Part shown: one piece after another, positions 1 through 8,900 of the stretch
How positions within the stretch are numbered: position 1 is the first letter of the stretch
Layout: every line of letters begins with the position of its first letter
NCBI GenBank assembly: GCA_003445095.1
Contig: DLVS01000782.1
Location: forward strand, 1-14,221
Source: Verrucomicrobiales bacterium
GTDB lineage: Bacteria > Verrucomicrobiota > Verrucomicrobiia > Limisphaerales > UBA9464
Direction: 5' to 3'
DNA length: 14,221 bases
Translations under genes and position numbers: made by a program
The notes under the pieces: model-generated
What the model was told of the DNA's origin: nothing
What the model saw: only the letters and a program-made list of their open reading frames with translations
Database searches by the model: none

Positions 1-141
1 TACATTGAGAACCCGTACAGCTTCTACCAACCACATACCCAGGCCGACATGAAACGAGCGAAGAACGAACTCGGATTCACTCCACAGTTCACGCCGGCCG
101 CCGGAATCGCGGAGTATCTTTCCCTGTTGGAGAATCCCTAG
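1..141 (+). CDS. hldD: ADP-L-glycero-D-manno-heptose 6-epimerase, C-terminal end (partial)
   Basis: The window opens inside a gene; frame 1 reads 46 codons to a TAG at 139-141. The visible tail contains FYQPHTQADMKRAKNELGF followed by a segment ending AEYLSLL. It matches the C-terminus of HldD/RfaD, in which an F-x-TQAD motif precedes a short helix, a Gly-Phe turn and a final amphipathic helix of the type G-[VI]-x-EY. HldD is a cytoplasmic short-chain dehydrogenase/reductase-family epimerase that converts ADP-D-glycero-D-manno-heptose to the L-glycero form, the heptose donor for the LPS inner core. The NAD(P)-binding Rossmann part and the catalytic Tyr/Lys lie outside the window, so the call rests on the tail alone. 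The next gene starts 12 nt downstream on the same strand, which suggests co-transcription. Another sugar-nucleotide epimerase is possible, but TQAD strongly favours HldD. Confidence 0.8.
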   Translation, partial: YIENPYSFYQPHTQADMKRAKNELGFTPQFTPAAGIAEYLSLLENP

Positions 142-153
142 CGGTTGCGATTC

Positions 154-3100
154 ATGAGCACTATCGAAATCAATCGTCGTCGAAGATGGCCGTGGGTGCT
201 AGTAATCCTCTTTGGATTCTTGGTCGCGCTCTACTTCGTGGTTACAAGTGGCGCGTTCTTGCGGAGCGTAGTCCTGCCTCGAATCGGTGCGGCGTTGAAC
301 AGCGAGGTGACCGCGGAATATGTTTCACTAAGCCCATTCTCTTCGCTGACTTTGCGCCAGCTTAAGGTGACACCGAATGGTGCGGAAACGCTCGCAACGG
401 TGCAGGAAATCCGTCTGCGCTACAGTCTCTGGGCCATCCTGCGCGGCACGGTGACGGTGACCGAGGCGACGATCGAAACACCGGTGGTCACGATCGTCGG
501 ACGTCCCGACGGCACTAGCAATCTAGGCACGCTGATGAAGGCGCTTCCGCCGGAAGCCGAGCCCCCTCCAGCGAACAAAACTGCTCAACTCGACATCCAC
601 AGCGTGGCGCTGAGGAACGGCACCGTTCGCCAATCTTCCGCCTCCCCGGCCGGCTCGACGGAAATAGAATTATCGAACCTCAACGTCACGCTGGACCAAT
701 TGGTGAATGGCGCAGCGAGCAAGCTCACCATCGGTTCACTCGCCCGACTCACGGCAAACGCGACCAATCAACTCGCGGCCAAGGCGGACGGTGCGTTCGG
801 CTTCGAGGTCGATTCGAAACTGCTTCCGACTCGGTTCAACGGGGCGTTGGATATTGGCGTCACCAGCGCCGGCGGTTTGTTCCGCGATTTTGGTAAGGTG
901 GCCGTGAAGTTTTCGGCCGATGCCACTGGCCATGCGATTCGGGAATGGCGTCTCGCCATGACGGAATCGGGCCGCCCGGTGGGGGAATTGTTCGTCAGTG
1001 GACCTTTTGACCCGGAGAAGAAAGAAATGCAGCTCGATTATGAGTTGAAGGGCGTTGACCGAAATGCGCTCGGAATTCTTGGGGCCGCGATGGGGGTGGA
1101 CTTCGGTCAAACCACGGTGAAGGCGAAGGGGAAGATCGAGGTCGCGCAGGCGGGCCAGTCCTTCTCCTCACAGGGAACGGTGGCGGTCGAACGGCTCTCG
1201 ATTAAATCAACGGCCGGCACCACTCCGGTGTTGGACTCGGCCTTCGCGTATCGGTTGCAGGTTGACCTCCAGAAGAAAACCGCGCGCATCGACCAGGCCG
1301 ATCTTTCGGTGCAACAAGGCAATTCGACCGTGATCAAGGGTGCACTGGATCAGCCCATGAACCTGGCGTGGGACACCGCGGTCCCAGGATTTCAGGCGGC
1401 GACCTACAACTTGTCAGTCAAGCAGTTTGACCTCGCCCCGTGGCGATCGGTCGCCGGAACGAATTTCCCAGCGGGTCGCTTGAATCTGGAGGCGAGCATC
1501 ACTACGGATCGCGATGGGCGTCGACTCAAATTCGCCGTGGGTGGAACGATGGATCAAGTCGCGATGGTATTGACCGGTAAAGCAATTCGCGATTTGACCG
1601 TGGGGCTCAATGCCGGTGGCTCCGTCGAAGATTTTCAGATCTTCACCCTTGAACAGGCTACCGGTGAAGTGCGCCTCGGCACGCAACCACTCGCTAAGTA
1701 TTCGGCGCTCGGTCATCTGGATCAAAAGCGTAACGAGCTCGGCGGGCAGCTCAGCCTCGACGTCCAGCTTCCCACCGCATTGAAGATGTATCCGGTAGAT
1801 GGCCTTGAACTCACGAGTGGGACTGCCCAGGTGAAGTCGCAGTTCGCGGGGAAATCAGGGAAGACAAATGGCACGCTCAACGCCTCGCTCGCGGGTCTCA
1901 CCGGGAAGGCCTATGGGGCGGCGCTCCGGGACCATCAGGCAACCCTCGAAGCCATCGCGTCCGTCGCGGGGACGCGAGTCAACTTGAGCAAGGGATCCCT
2001 CGCGATGAAATCGGGGGCGACCCCTTTGGGAGGAATGGAAGTGACGGGAGACTGTGACCAAACGACGGCGCGCAGCGAGTTCGACCTGAAGCTAGACTTG
2101 ATGGCGACTCCCAAATCGGCGAATCGGCTTCAAACAATTGGACGTTTTGACTTCAAGACGAATGGAGCGACCCCGAGCTCACTCAACCTGACCAGCGACG
2201 GTCTGGACTTCACTCCGCTTTACAATGCCTTTGCGGCTGAATCACCCAACAAGACCGTGCCGCCGCCACCGACCCCAGCCCCGAAGCCGTCGGAACCCAC
2301 CCAGCTCCCGCTGCAAGAATTCACGCTCGACAGCAAGATCGCGAAAGTCTTCCTCCGGGATATCGCCGTGTCGAATTGGGTCACCAAGGTCACTCTGAAT
2401 CGCGGCAAGATCGCGTTGAGTCCATTCACATTGACCTTGAACGGCGCGCCCGTGTCCGCCGCGGCCGATCTCGATCTCAATATCCCGGGCTACAAGTATG
2501 ACCTCAGTGCCGATCTCCAATCGGTGCCCGTAACGCCGATTGCCCGATCAGTGCTCAAAGGCCAGCTCGTCGATTTGAAAGGAACGCTCAATGGTAAAAT
2601 GAAACTGGGCGGCACGGGTAGGGAGGGTGCCGATCTGCGCAAGCACCTGAATGGGACGGTGACTTTTGCGGCGACCAATCTCGATTATCAGGTGACGGCG
2701 CTGCAGACGCCGCTGATGCAAGGCTTGATGGGGACGCTCGTGTCGGTGTTGCGCGTACCGAACATCTCGCAATCGCCGATCCAGGGAATGGCCGCGCAAT
2801 TGGAGGCAGGGCAAGGAGCGCTCAACATCAAATCGGCCCAGGTCAACAGCGCGGCGTTTGTTATCGACGCGAAAGGACAATTGCAGTTCGCCGACATTCT
2901 CACCAATTCCCCGATCAACATTCCCATTTCGGTCTCATTGCCCAAAGAGGGTCGCTTCGAGCCGTTGCCTCAGTTTCTCACCATGCGTGGAACGCTGGGG
3001 GCTCCGAAGCCCGAGCTAAACCCGTTGGGGGTGGCTCAACTTGCCACGCAACTCCCGGGTTCCGCGGGGGCGTTGGTCAATCAAGGGGTGGGGCAACTGG

Positions 3101-3282
3101 GTGGGGCGTTGGACAAGGCGCTCGGACAAAAGGGCTCGACCAATCCCGGCACGGGAACAGCGCTAATCAAGGGGTTGCTGGGCGGCGGCACCCAGACTAA
3201 TGCCCCACCAGGTGCGACGAATACCAACGCGCCGGCCCGGCCGTTCAATCCCCTGGATCTCTTGAAAAAGAGCAACCCATAA
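154..3282 (+). CDS. AsmA-family inner-membrane-anchored periplasmic protein
   Basis: This is a 1042-residue protein when started at ATG 154. A TTG at 145 in the same frame would add three residues. A basic cluster (RRRRWPW, residues 8-14) precedes one membrane helix at about residues 12-33, so the rest should lie in the periplasm. Residues 45-130 show the AsmA/DUF748 N-terminal pattern: an LTLRQLKVTP strand, then an IRLRYSLWAILRG motif and a PDGTSNL motif. The middle is a long run of alternating beta strands. A proline-rich linker (PPPPTPAPKP, near residue 705) leads to an AsmA C-terminal-like domain at about 720-955, and then a Gly/Asn/Thr/Pro-rich tail ends in PFNPLDLLKK. Known relatives (AsmA, YhdP, TamB, YdbH) form lipid-conducting grooves or affect outer-membrane lipid balance. 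Length and architecture resemble the long AsmA paralogues. The tight position behind hldD supports an outer-membrane role. The substrate is unknown. Confidence 0.82.
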   Translation: MSTIEINRRRRWPWVLVILFGFLVALYFVVTSGAFLRSVVLPRIGAALNSEVTAEYVSLSPFSSLTLRQLKVTPNGAETLATVQEIRLRYSLWAILRGTVTVTEATIETPVVTIVGRPDGTSNLGTLMKALPPEAEPPPANKTAQLDIHSVALRNGTVRQSSASPAGSTEIELSNLNVTLDQLVNGAASKLTIGSLARLTANATNQLAAKADGAFGFEVDSKLLPTRFNGALDIGVTSAGGLFRDFGKVAVKFSADATGHAIREWRLAMTESGRPVGELFVSGPFDPEKKEMQLDYELKGVDRNALGILGAAMGVDFGQTTVKAKGKIEVAQAGQSFSSQGTVAVERLSIKSTAGTTPVLDSAFAYRLQVDLQKKTARIDQADLSVQQGNSTVIKGALDQPMNLAWDTAVPGFQAATYNLSVKQFDLAPWRSVAGTNFPAGRLNLEASITTDRDGRRLKFAVGGTMDQVAMVLTGKAIRDLTVGLNAGGSVEDFQIFTLEQATGEVRLGTQPLAKYSALGHLDQKRNELGGQLSLDVQLPTALKMYPVDGLELTSGTAQVKSQFAGKSGKTNGTLNASLAGLTGKAYGAALRDHQATLEAIASVAGTRVNLSKGSLAMKSGATPLGGMEVTGDCDQTTARSEFDLKLDLMATPKSANRLQTIGRFDFKTNGATPSSLNLTSDGLDFTPLYNAFAAESPNKTVPPPPTPAPKPSEPTQLPLQEFTLDSKIAKVFLRDIAVSNWVTKVTLNRGKIALSPFTLTLNGAPVSAAADLDLNIPGYKYDLSADLQSVPVTPIARSVLKGQLVDLKGTLNGKMKLGGTGREGADLRKHLNGTVTFAATNLDYQVTALQTPLMQGLMGTLVSVLRVPNISQSPIQGMAAQLEAGQGALNIKSAQVNSAAFVIDAKGQLQFADILTNSPINIPISVSLPKEGRFEPLPQFLTMRGTLGAPKPELNPLGVAQLATQLPGSAGALVNQGVGQLGGALDKALGQKGSTNPGTGTALIKGLLGGGTQTNAPPGATNTNAPARPFNPLDLLKKSNP

Positions 3283-3343
3283 TCAGGGGGGCTTCAAATC
3301 ACTGAACGCAGTTCACTGCTCCCGGAGTTTCAATCACTCGCTC

Positions 3344-4729
3344 ATGCCTCTTTCTGCCGCGCTCGATTTTCTCAAACAGCACGATGCCCGCTACGTCCGC
3401 GAGTTATGTGACTATGCGCGTATTCCCAGTGTGAGCGCGCAATCCCAGCACGCCGGCGATTTACGCCGATCAGCCGAGTGGATCGCGGAGCGTTCGCGCG
3501 AGGTCGGACTCGACACCGTAGTGCACACCACGTCCGGCAATCCCATCGTCGTAGCCAAGACGCCGCGGACGGATCCGGCCAAGCCAACGTTCTTGGTGTA
3601 TGGCCACTACGACGTCCAACCGCCGGAACCGTTCGAGTTGTGGAAGTCCCCTCCGTTCGAGCCCCGAATTGAAGGCCGCAACGTCTTCGCCCGGGGAATC
3701 AGCGACAACAAAGGTCAGCATTTGGCTCACTTAAACGCAGTGGAGGCCTGGTTGAGCACGGGCAGTGACTTGCCGTGCAATTTGACGTTTCTGATCGAGG
3801 GCGAAGAGGAAGTGGGGTCGAAGGCATTGTATGAGTTCCTCCCTCAACATGCGAAAGAACTAGCGTGCGATGCCGTGGTGATTTCCGACAATGGCATTCC
3901 TAGCTTGCGTCATCCCGCGTTGACCTATGCGTTGCGGGGCATCGCCGCGATGGAAGTTCGCGTGGATGGCCCAAACCGAGATCTGCATTCGGGAATCTTC
4001 GGAGGCAGTGTGGATAATCCCGCGCTCGTGCTGTGTCAGTTGCTGGCCAAGCTGCGTGACTCGAAAGGGCGAATCAGCATTCCGGGATACTACGATGACG
4101 TTCAGAAGCTCTCGACCTATGAGCGCAAACAAATGGCCAAACTGCCCTTTCAATCGGAGAAGTATCGCAAATTCCTCGGAGTCCCGAAGTTGTTTGGCGA
4201 GGTCGGATTTACGCCTGAAGAACAACGCACCGCACGGCCAACATTCGAGATCAACGGCCTCACCAGTGGTTATCAGGGCGAAGGCAGCAAGACCATCATC
4301 CCCTCTTGGGCCACGGCCAAGCTCACCCTTCGTTTAGTTCCCCATCAGAAGCCCGCGAAGGTCATTGCGGCTGTGAAGAAGCATCTCCAGAACCTCTGTC
4401 CTCCGACGGTCAAGCTGACGCTCATTGGGGGGCATGGAGGCGAGCCGTATCGGGTTGAACCCACGGGGGTGTTGGCTCAAGCGGCGTTGCGAGCCTTGCG
4501 GGCTGGCTTTGGCTATGAAGCGGTTCTCGCGCGTGAAGGCGGCAGCATTCCGATCGTCTCGGCCTTTCGTCAGCATCTCAAAGCGGACACGCTATTGCTC
4601 GGGATGGCGTTGCCCGACGACAATCCCCATTCTCCGAATGAGAAATTTTCTCTGGATGCGTACGCGCTCGGCATGCGGATGAGTGCGCATCTCTGGGCGG
4701 AACTCGCTGCAGCGAGTCCGGGCAAATGA
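3344..4729 (+). CDS. M20-family metallo-dipeptidase/deacylase
   Basis: This 461-residue cytoplasmic protein has no signal peptide and is typical in length for di-zinc M20 peptidases of the carnosinase/ArgE/DapE group. The catalytic set is complete. YGHYDVQP supplies metal ligand His88 and catalytic-support Asp90. RGISDNKGQ supplies bridging Asp121. EGEEEVGS supplies the general base Glu155 and ligand Glu156. ISDNG supplies Asp182, and NPHSPNE supplies the final ligand His429. DLHSG (His215) is the conserved dimerisation-lid histidine that reaches the partner's active site. The lid domain spans roughly residues 200-320. By family knowledge it hydrolyses peptide or N-acyl amide bonds. The motif set is closest to Xaa dipeptidases of the CNDP type, but the exact substrate cannot be read from sequence. 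It starts 61 nt after the AsmA-like gene; a GGAG at 3324-3327 is too far (16 nt) from the ATG to be a normal ribosome site. It faces purK tail to tail. Confidence 0.9.
   Translation: MPLSAALDFLKQHDARYVRELCDYARIPSVSAQSQHAGDLRRSAEWIAERSREVGLDTVVHTTSGNPIVVAKTPRTDPAKPTFLVYGHYDVQPPEPFELWKSPPFEPRIEGRNVFARGISDNKGQHLAHLNAVEAWLSTGSDLPCNLTFLIEGEEEVGSKALYEFLPQHAKELACDAVVISDNGIPSLRHPALTYALRGIAAMEVRVDGPNRDLHSGIFGGSVDNPALVLCQLLAKLRDSKGRISIPGYYDDVQKLSTYERKQMAKLPFQSEKYRKFLGVPKLFGEVGFTPEEQRTARPTFEINGLTSGYQGEGSKTIIPSWATAKLTLRLVPHQKPAKVIAAVKKHLQNLCPPTVKLTLIGGHGGEPYRVEPTGVLAQAALRALRAGFGYEAVLAREGGSIPIVSAFRQHLKADTLLLGMALPDDNPHSPNEKFSLDAYALGMRMSAHLWAELAAASPGK
4702..4717. repeat. 16-bp perfect palindrome inside the 3' end of the M20 peptidase gene
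   Basis: The 16 bases actcgctgcagcgagt equal their own reverse complement. They encode part of the LAAAS segment seven codons before the end of the peptidase. As RNA this could form a 6-bp stem with a TGCA loop. No T-tract follows on either strand, so it is not a standard intrinsic terminator. It may be a by-product of the Ala/Ser codons. Confidence 0.5.
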
Positions 4730-4731
4730 TA

Positions 4732-4775
4732 GTTGCCCAGAGGCGGTTCGGGGCAGGCGAACGGGTCCGGGCAGC
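4732..4775. terminator. Possible weak hairpin between the convergent peptidase and purK genes
   Basis: In the 72-bp convergent gap, gttgccc (4732-4738) can pair with gggcagc (4769-4775) with one G-U pair on the plus-strand RNA. Inside it gttcg (4746-4750) pairs with cgaac (4758-4762). No run of T follows on either strand, so Rho-independent termination is doubtful. It is listed because it is the only secondary structure seen in the gap. Confidence 0.2.
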
Positions 4776-4801
4776 GACCTTGGTAGCAGGTAGTTGGCGT
4801 C

Positions 4802-5956
4802 TCAAGAATTCCCGGTGAGCCGCGCCCGTGCCGTCGTGACCCGCCGCACAGCCTCTTCCACTGTAGCGCCCCCCGCGGTGAGATGGCCCATCTTTCGGCC
4901 GCGGCGTGGCGTGGCTTTCCCATAGAGGTGCAATTTCACATTCGGGTCGCGTAGGGCTGCCTCCCACCGAGGCACTCCGCCTGCCGCGAGCCAAAGATCG
5001 CCGAGCAGGTTCGCCATCGCGGCCGGTTGCTCCATTCGTGTGGCCCCAAGAGGCAGTCCGCAGACGGCTCGCAATTGCTGCTCAAACTGGCTCGTCGGGC
5101 ACGCATTCAAGGTGAGGTGTCCCGAGTTGTGTGTGCGCGGCGCCAATTCATTCACCAGCAACTTGCCGGAGCGCGTCACAAACATTTCTACCGTCAACAG
5201 GCCGACCACCGGTAGCATGTCGAGAATGCCGCGCGCCAATTCCTCAGCCTCGCGCGCCTGGCGTGGGTCGATTGCCGCCGGCGCGAACGTGACATCCAAG
5301 ATGTGATTTACGTGTGTGTTCTCGAAGACCGGAAACGCCGCAAATTCACCCGTCAGGGTCCGAGCGGCGACCACACTCACCTCTTTCTCGAAATCGACGA
5401 ATGCCTCGTAAATTCCCTCCGCTCCATTCAACGCTGCCGCCGCCGCCGCAAGCTCGTCTTCATGCCTCACCTTTTGTTGCCCTTTGCCATCATAGCCGAA
5501 GCTCGCCGTTTTCAATACTCCGGGCAGGCCCAGGCTGCTGATGGCGCTCCGCAAATCACTTTCGGAACGGATGGCACGAAACGGCGTTACGGGGAAACCA
5601 CGCGACGCCAGAAACGTCTTTTCCCGAAGCCGATGCTGCGTGACATGCAAGACTTCGCCATCCGGACGGACGGGCACGATTTCCGCGCACGCTCGACTTG
5701 TGGCACTGGGAACGTTCTCAAACTCGAACGTCACCACGTTCACTTCGCGGGCGAACGCCCGCACCCGGTCGAGATCCTCATAGGGCGCGGCCACTTCGAC
5801 ATCGCCCACTTGCCCCGCCGGCGTGTCGGTCTCGGGCGAATATACGTGGACGCGGTAGCCCAACTGCCGCGCCGCGATCGCAAACATCCGACCCAATTGG
5901 CCACTCCCGAGCACTCCCAAGGTGGCGCCGGGCAAGATTGGGTCAGTGGTCACCAC
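4802..5956 (-). CDS. purK: N5-carboxyaminoimidazole ribonucleotide synthase (ATP-grasp)
   Basis: PurK uses ATP and bicarbonate to convert aminoimidazole ribonucleotide (AIR) into N5-carboxy-AIR in cytoplasmic de novo purine synthesis; PurE then isomerises the product. The 384-residue protein is normal in length and shows the family motifs in order: GSGQLGRM (17-24), EFENVP (78-83), TQHRLREK (106-113), LKTASFGYDGKGQ (148-160), FEKEVSVV (189-196), FENTHVNHIL (211-220), the metal/phosphate region with Glu257 and VNELAPRTHNSGH (268-280), NLLGDLW (316-322) and LHLYGK followed by GRKMGH (342-358). The start is a GTG at 5956 or the next GTG at 5953; no ATG is available between the preceding smc stop and this point. 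The gap to smc is 21 nt, so the two are probably co-transcribed. No purE is visible in the window. Confidence 0.95.
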   Translation of the reverse strand: MVTTDPILPGATLGVLGSGQLGRMFAIAARQLGYRVHVYSPETDTPAGQVGDVEVAAPYEDLDRVRAFAREVNVVTFEFENVPSATSRACAEIVPVRPDGEVLHVTQHRLREKTFLASRGFPVTPFRAIRSESDLRSAISSLGLPGVLKTASFGYDGKGQQKVRHEDELAAAAAALNGAEGIYEAFVDFEKEVSVVAARTLTGEFAAFPVFENTHVNHILDVTFAPAAIDPRQAREAEELARGILDMLPVVGLLTVEMFVTRSGKLLVNELAPRTHNSGHLTLNACPTSQFEQQLRAVCGLPLGATRMEQPAAMANLLGDLWLAAGGVPRWEAALRDPNVKLHLYGKATPRRGRKMGHLTAGGATVEEAVRRVTTARARLTGNS

Positions 5957-5977
5957 GTCTGCTTTCGCGCCTGGAGG

Positions 5978-8900
5978 CTACTTGACCAGCACGAACTCGG
6001 CCTCCTCCGAAATGGGGTCTGCCGCCACCGACGCCGGCGCCGGGCTGTCCAGCATTTGTTCGGCGTCGAGGGGAGTTTCGGCCGGTGATTCTGCCGATTC
6101 GAACTTCACCGACACAATCCGACTAACACCCTGCTCTTGCATGGTCACACCGTAAAGGATGTCCGCCATGGAGATCGTGCGCTTGTTGTGGGTAATGACG
6201 ACAAACTGGCTTTGTTGGAGGAACCGTTGCAGCACGCGAATGAAGCGATTGATGTTCGATTCATCGAGTGGCGCGTCGAGTTCGTCCAACACACAGAAGG
6301 GCGACGGCTTCACCTGATAGATCGAGAACAACAGCGCCACAGCGGTCATCGTTTGCTCACCACCGGAGAGCAGCGTGATCGATTGCAACTGCTTTCCTGG
6401 GGGCCGCGCGACGATGTCGATTCCTGCCTCTAGGGGATCTTCGCCTTCGACCAAATGAATGTCTGCCTTTCCGCCGCCGAACAACTCGACGAACATGAGT
6501 CGGAAATTGTCGCGAATCTTTTCGAAGGTCTCGAGAAACATCGATTTGGTCTCACCATTGATCTTGTTGATGACCTCGACGAGTTCCTGCTTCGCCTTGA
6601 CCAAGTCTTCGTACTGGGTCGTTAAGAAAGTGTGGCGTTGTTCCGTCTCTTCGTACTCGTCGATGGCCACCAAGTTGACGGGTCCGATATCGTCGAGCCG
6701 TTTCTGCAGGGCCGCGACTTGAGTGGCGACTGCGTCCCAATCGGTGCTGAGTCCGGCGGCTATCATCTCTTCGATCGAAAGCATTTGGACTTTCGCCGGA
6801 CCTTCTTCCGCAAACGTGATCTTGATCGCTTCGCTCCGAACTTCATCGAGGCTGACCTGGTACTTGGACTGGATGCGCTCGCGGAGATGTTCGACCGCCA
6901 TCCCTTTCTGGGCGAGCTCGACCTCAAGTTGGCCGCGCCGGGACTGGAGGGTGCTGACTTGAGCGCGGCGCTCACGCAACTGCTCTTCGCGACTCTGAAT
7001 TTCCCCCTCTTGAAAACGCTTTTCCGTACCGAGCTCGGCCAGCCGAGTCGAAAGCGTCTCTCGTTCCAAGGTCAGGCGCTCAATCTCTCGCTGACTCTGC
7101 GCGATACTCGCGGCGAAGTTGCCGCGTCGTTCGACAAAAGAATTCATCTCTTGCCGACATCGAGTAATCACCGCGATGAGTTCGCGAATTCGCGCCTCGA
7201 GCGGCGGACGTTGGCGTCCATGACTGGCAAGTAATTGCTCTTCGGTCGCCAATTGAACCCGCGCTTCCGACACCGCCTGAGCCGCGCCTTCCCGTTGCTG
7301 GCGGAGTTCTTCCAGTTGACCCGTTAATTCGCTCACACGCGCCGTCGCTTGCGCCTCATTGGATTCCCACTCGGTGACTTGGGCAGCGAGCGTGGCCCGT
7401 TTCGAAACCCCTTCAGCCTCGGAACCCGTCAACGATTGGAACTCGTAGGCAACCGTCTCGAGTTTTTGGCCCAGTGCGCGCTTGGAGCCCTCCAAGGCCC
7501 GAAACTCGCCCTCGCGTGAGGCGATCGTCACTTCGACCTGCCGCAAATCGGTTCGGGCCTGCTCCAGGCTCGCTTGCAGGGATGTCTGTTCCGATTGCCG
7601 CGCGCCTTTCTCCCGGCTTGCCGCATTGACTTGCTCCGCGAGGGCCGCGAGTTCGGACTGCAATTCCGCGATCTGATTCTTCCGCCCCAGAATGCTGGCC
7701 GGCATTTTGCCAGAGCCCTGGGCCCCGCCGGTAAAGATGCCCTGGCGGGTCAGCAACTCTCCGCTCAGCGTGACGAAATCAAATCCAGCGCCGGACTCAC
7801 GGAATCTCGCCGCGGCGACTGAAAGATCGCGGACGATTAGGGTTCGTCCCAGCAACGCGTCGATCAACGGCCGCACTGCGGCGTCACATTCCACGCATCG
7901 AACCGCTGGAATTGGACGATTTTCCTCCGACGTCGCCGCGAATGGGTCTTCCGCAACCGCAGGCCCACCCGCGGTCGCCAGCGCCAACGCCGCAATGCTC
8001 GCGCGCCCTTTCTGGCTGGCGGTCAATTCGGCAAGCATCACAGCTGCGGACTCTGGCTGCTCGGTAAGCACCAATTGCAAGTGATGACCCAACGCCGCTT
8101 CGATCGGAATGACGTACTCGGCCGGAACACGAATCTTGTCTGCCAGTGATCCTAAAACGTATTGCGAGTGCTGGAGAACCGCGAGCGCACCCGACCCAAA
8201 ACCTTCGTGCTGCGTGTCAAGTTGCTCCAAAACGTTGAGCCGGCTCCGCTTCTCCGCCTGCTGACGGATCAGCGCATCGAGAGCCACCTGGGCGGCGTTG
8301 ATCTCTTGTTGCAAGGCCCGCAACCGCGCCTGGCGCTCTTCCAGCGTCCCGCGGCTGGTTTGGACTTGGAGTTGTTCAGTCTCGACCTGCGCCCGAAATT
8401 CGTTCAGCCGGACGTCCAGGCGCACGCCTTCTTCTGCGAGAGCAGTCTGCTCGGCTTGAAGCTTCTCCAAGCGCACTAGGTTGCCCTGCTTCTGGAGGTC
8501 CAGTTGATTGATCTCGTTGCGAGCGCGACCCAACTGTTGGGCGGCGCCAAAAGCCCGTGACTGTGCTTGGCGCAGAGCTTCTTGATGCTCGGCCACGAGG
8601 CGCTCGGCAGCAGTCAGCGCCGACTGTTTTTCCTGCAGCGTGGCGCGCAAGGTCTGCACCCTTTCCTGCGAAGCGGCGAGGCGTTCCTGAACCCCTTCGA
8701 GCTCTTGAGCGGCGATGGACTGCCGTTCCTCCGATTGCGTGATGTCGTGAATGGCGCGCGCGTTCTGGTCTTCGAGCTCCTGCAGGCGTTGATGATTGAA
8801 CTCAATCTGGTGCTCCTGCCGATCGGCCGCGGCCTTGAGTTCCAAGCCGTGTTGCTGTTGTTCTGAGATCGTGTGCTCCAATTCCGACAACTGCTGACGC

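Noticed and set aside
145..153. TTG start at 145 for the AsmA-like protein
   Set aside because: The ATG at 154 is three codons inside the same frame and still precedes the basic cluster and membrane helix. No ribosome site favours the TTG. The difference is only three residues.
5940..5950. 11-base match gggtcagtggt at 5940-5950 and 9916-9926, both near gene boundaries
   Set aside because: Matches of 11 bases are expected by chance many times within 14 kb. The flanks do not extend the match and no regulator site is known to fit.
5303..6088. 261-codon open frame on the plus strand opposite purK and the smc 3' end
   Set aside because: It lies fully antisense to purK and the smc end, both of which have complete family motifs. 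Its product is Arg/His-rich with no recognisable domain, as expected for the shadow of a GC-rich gene.
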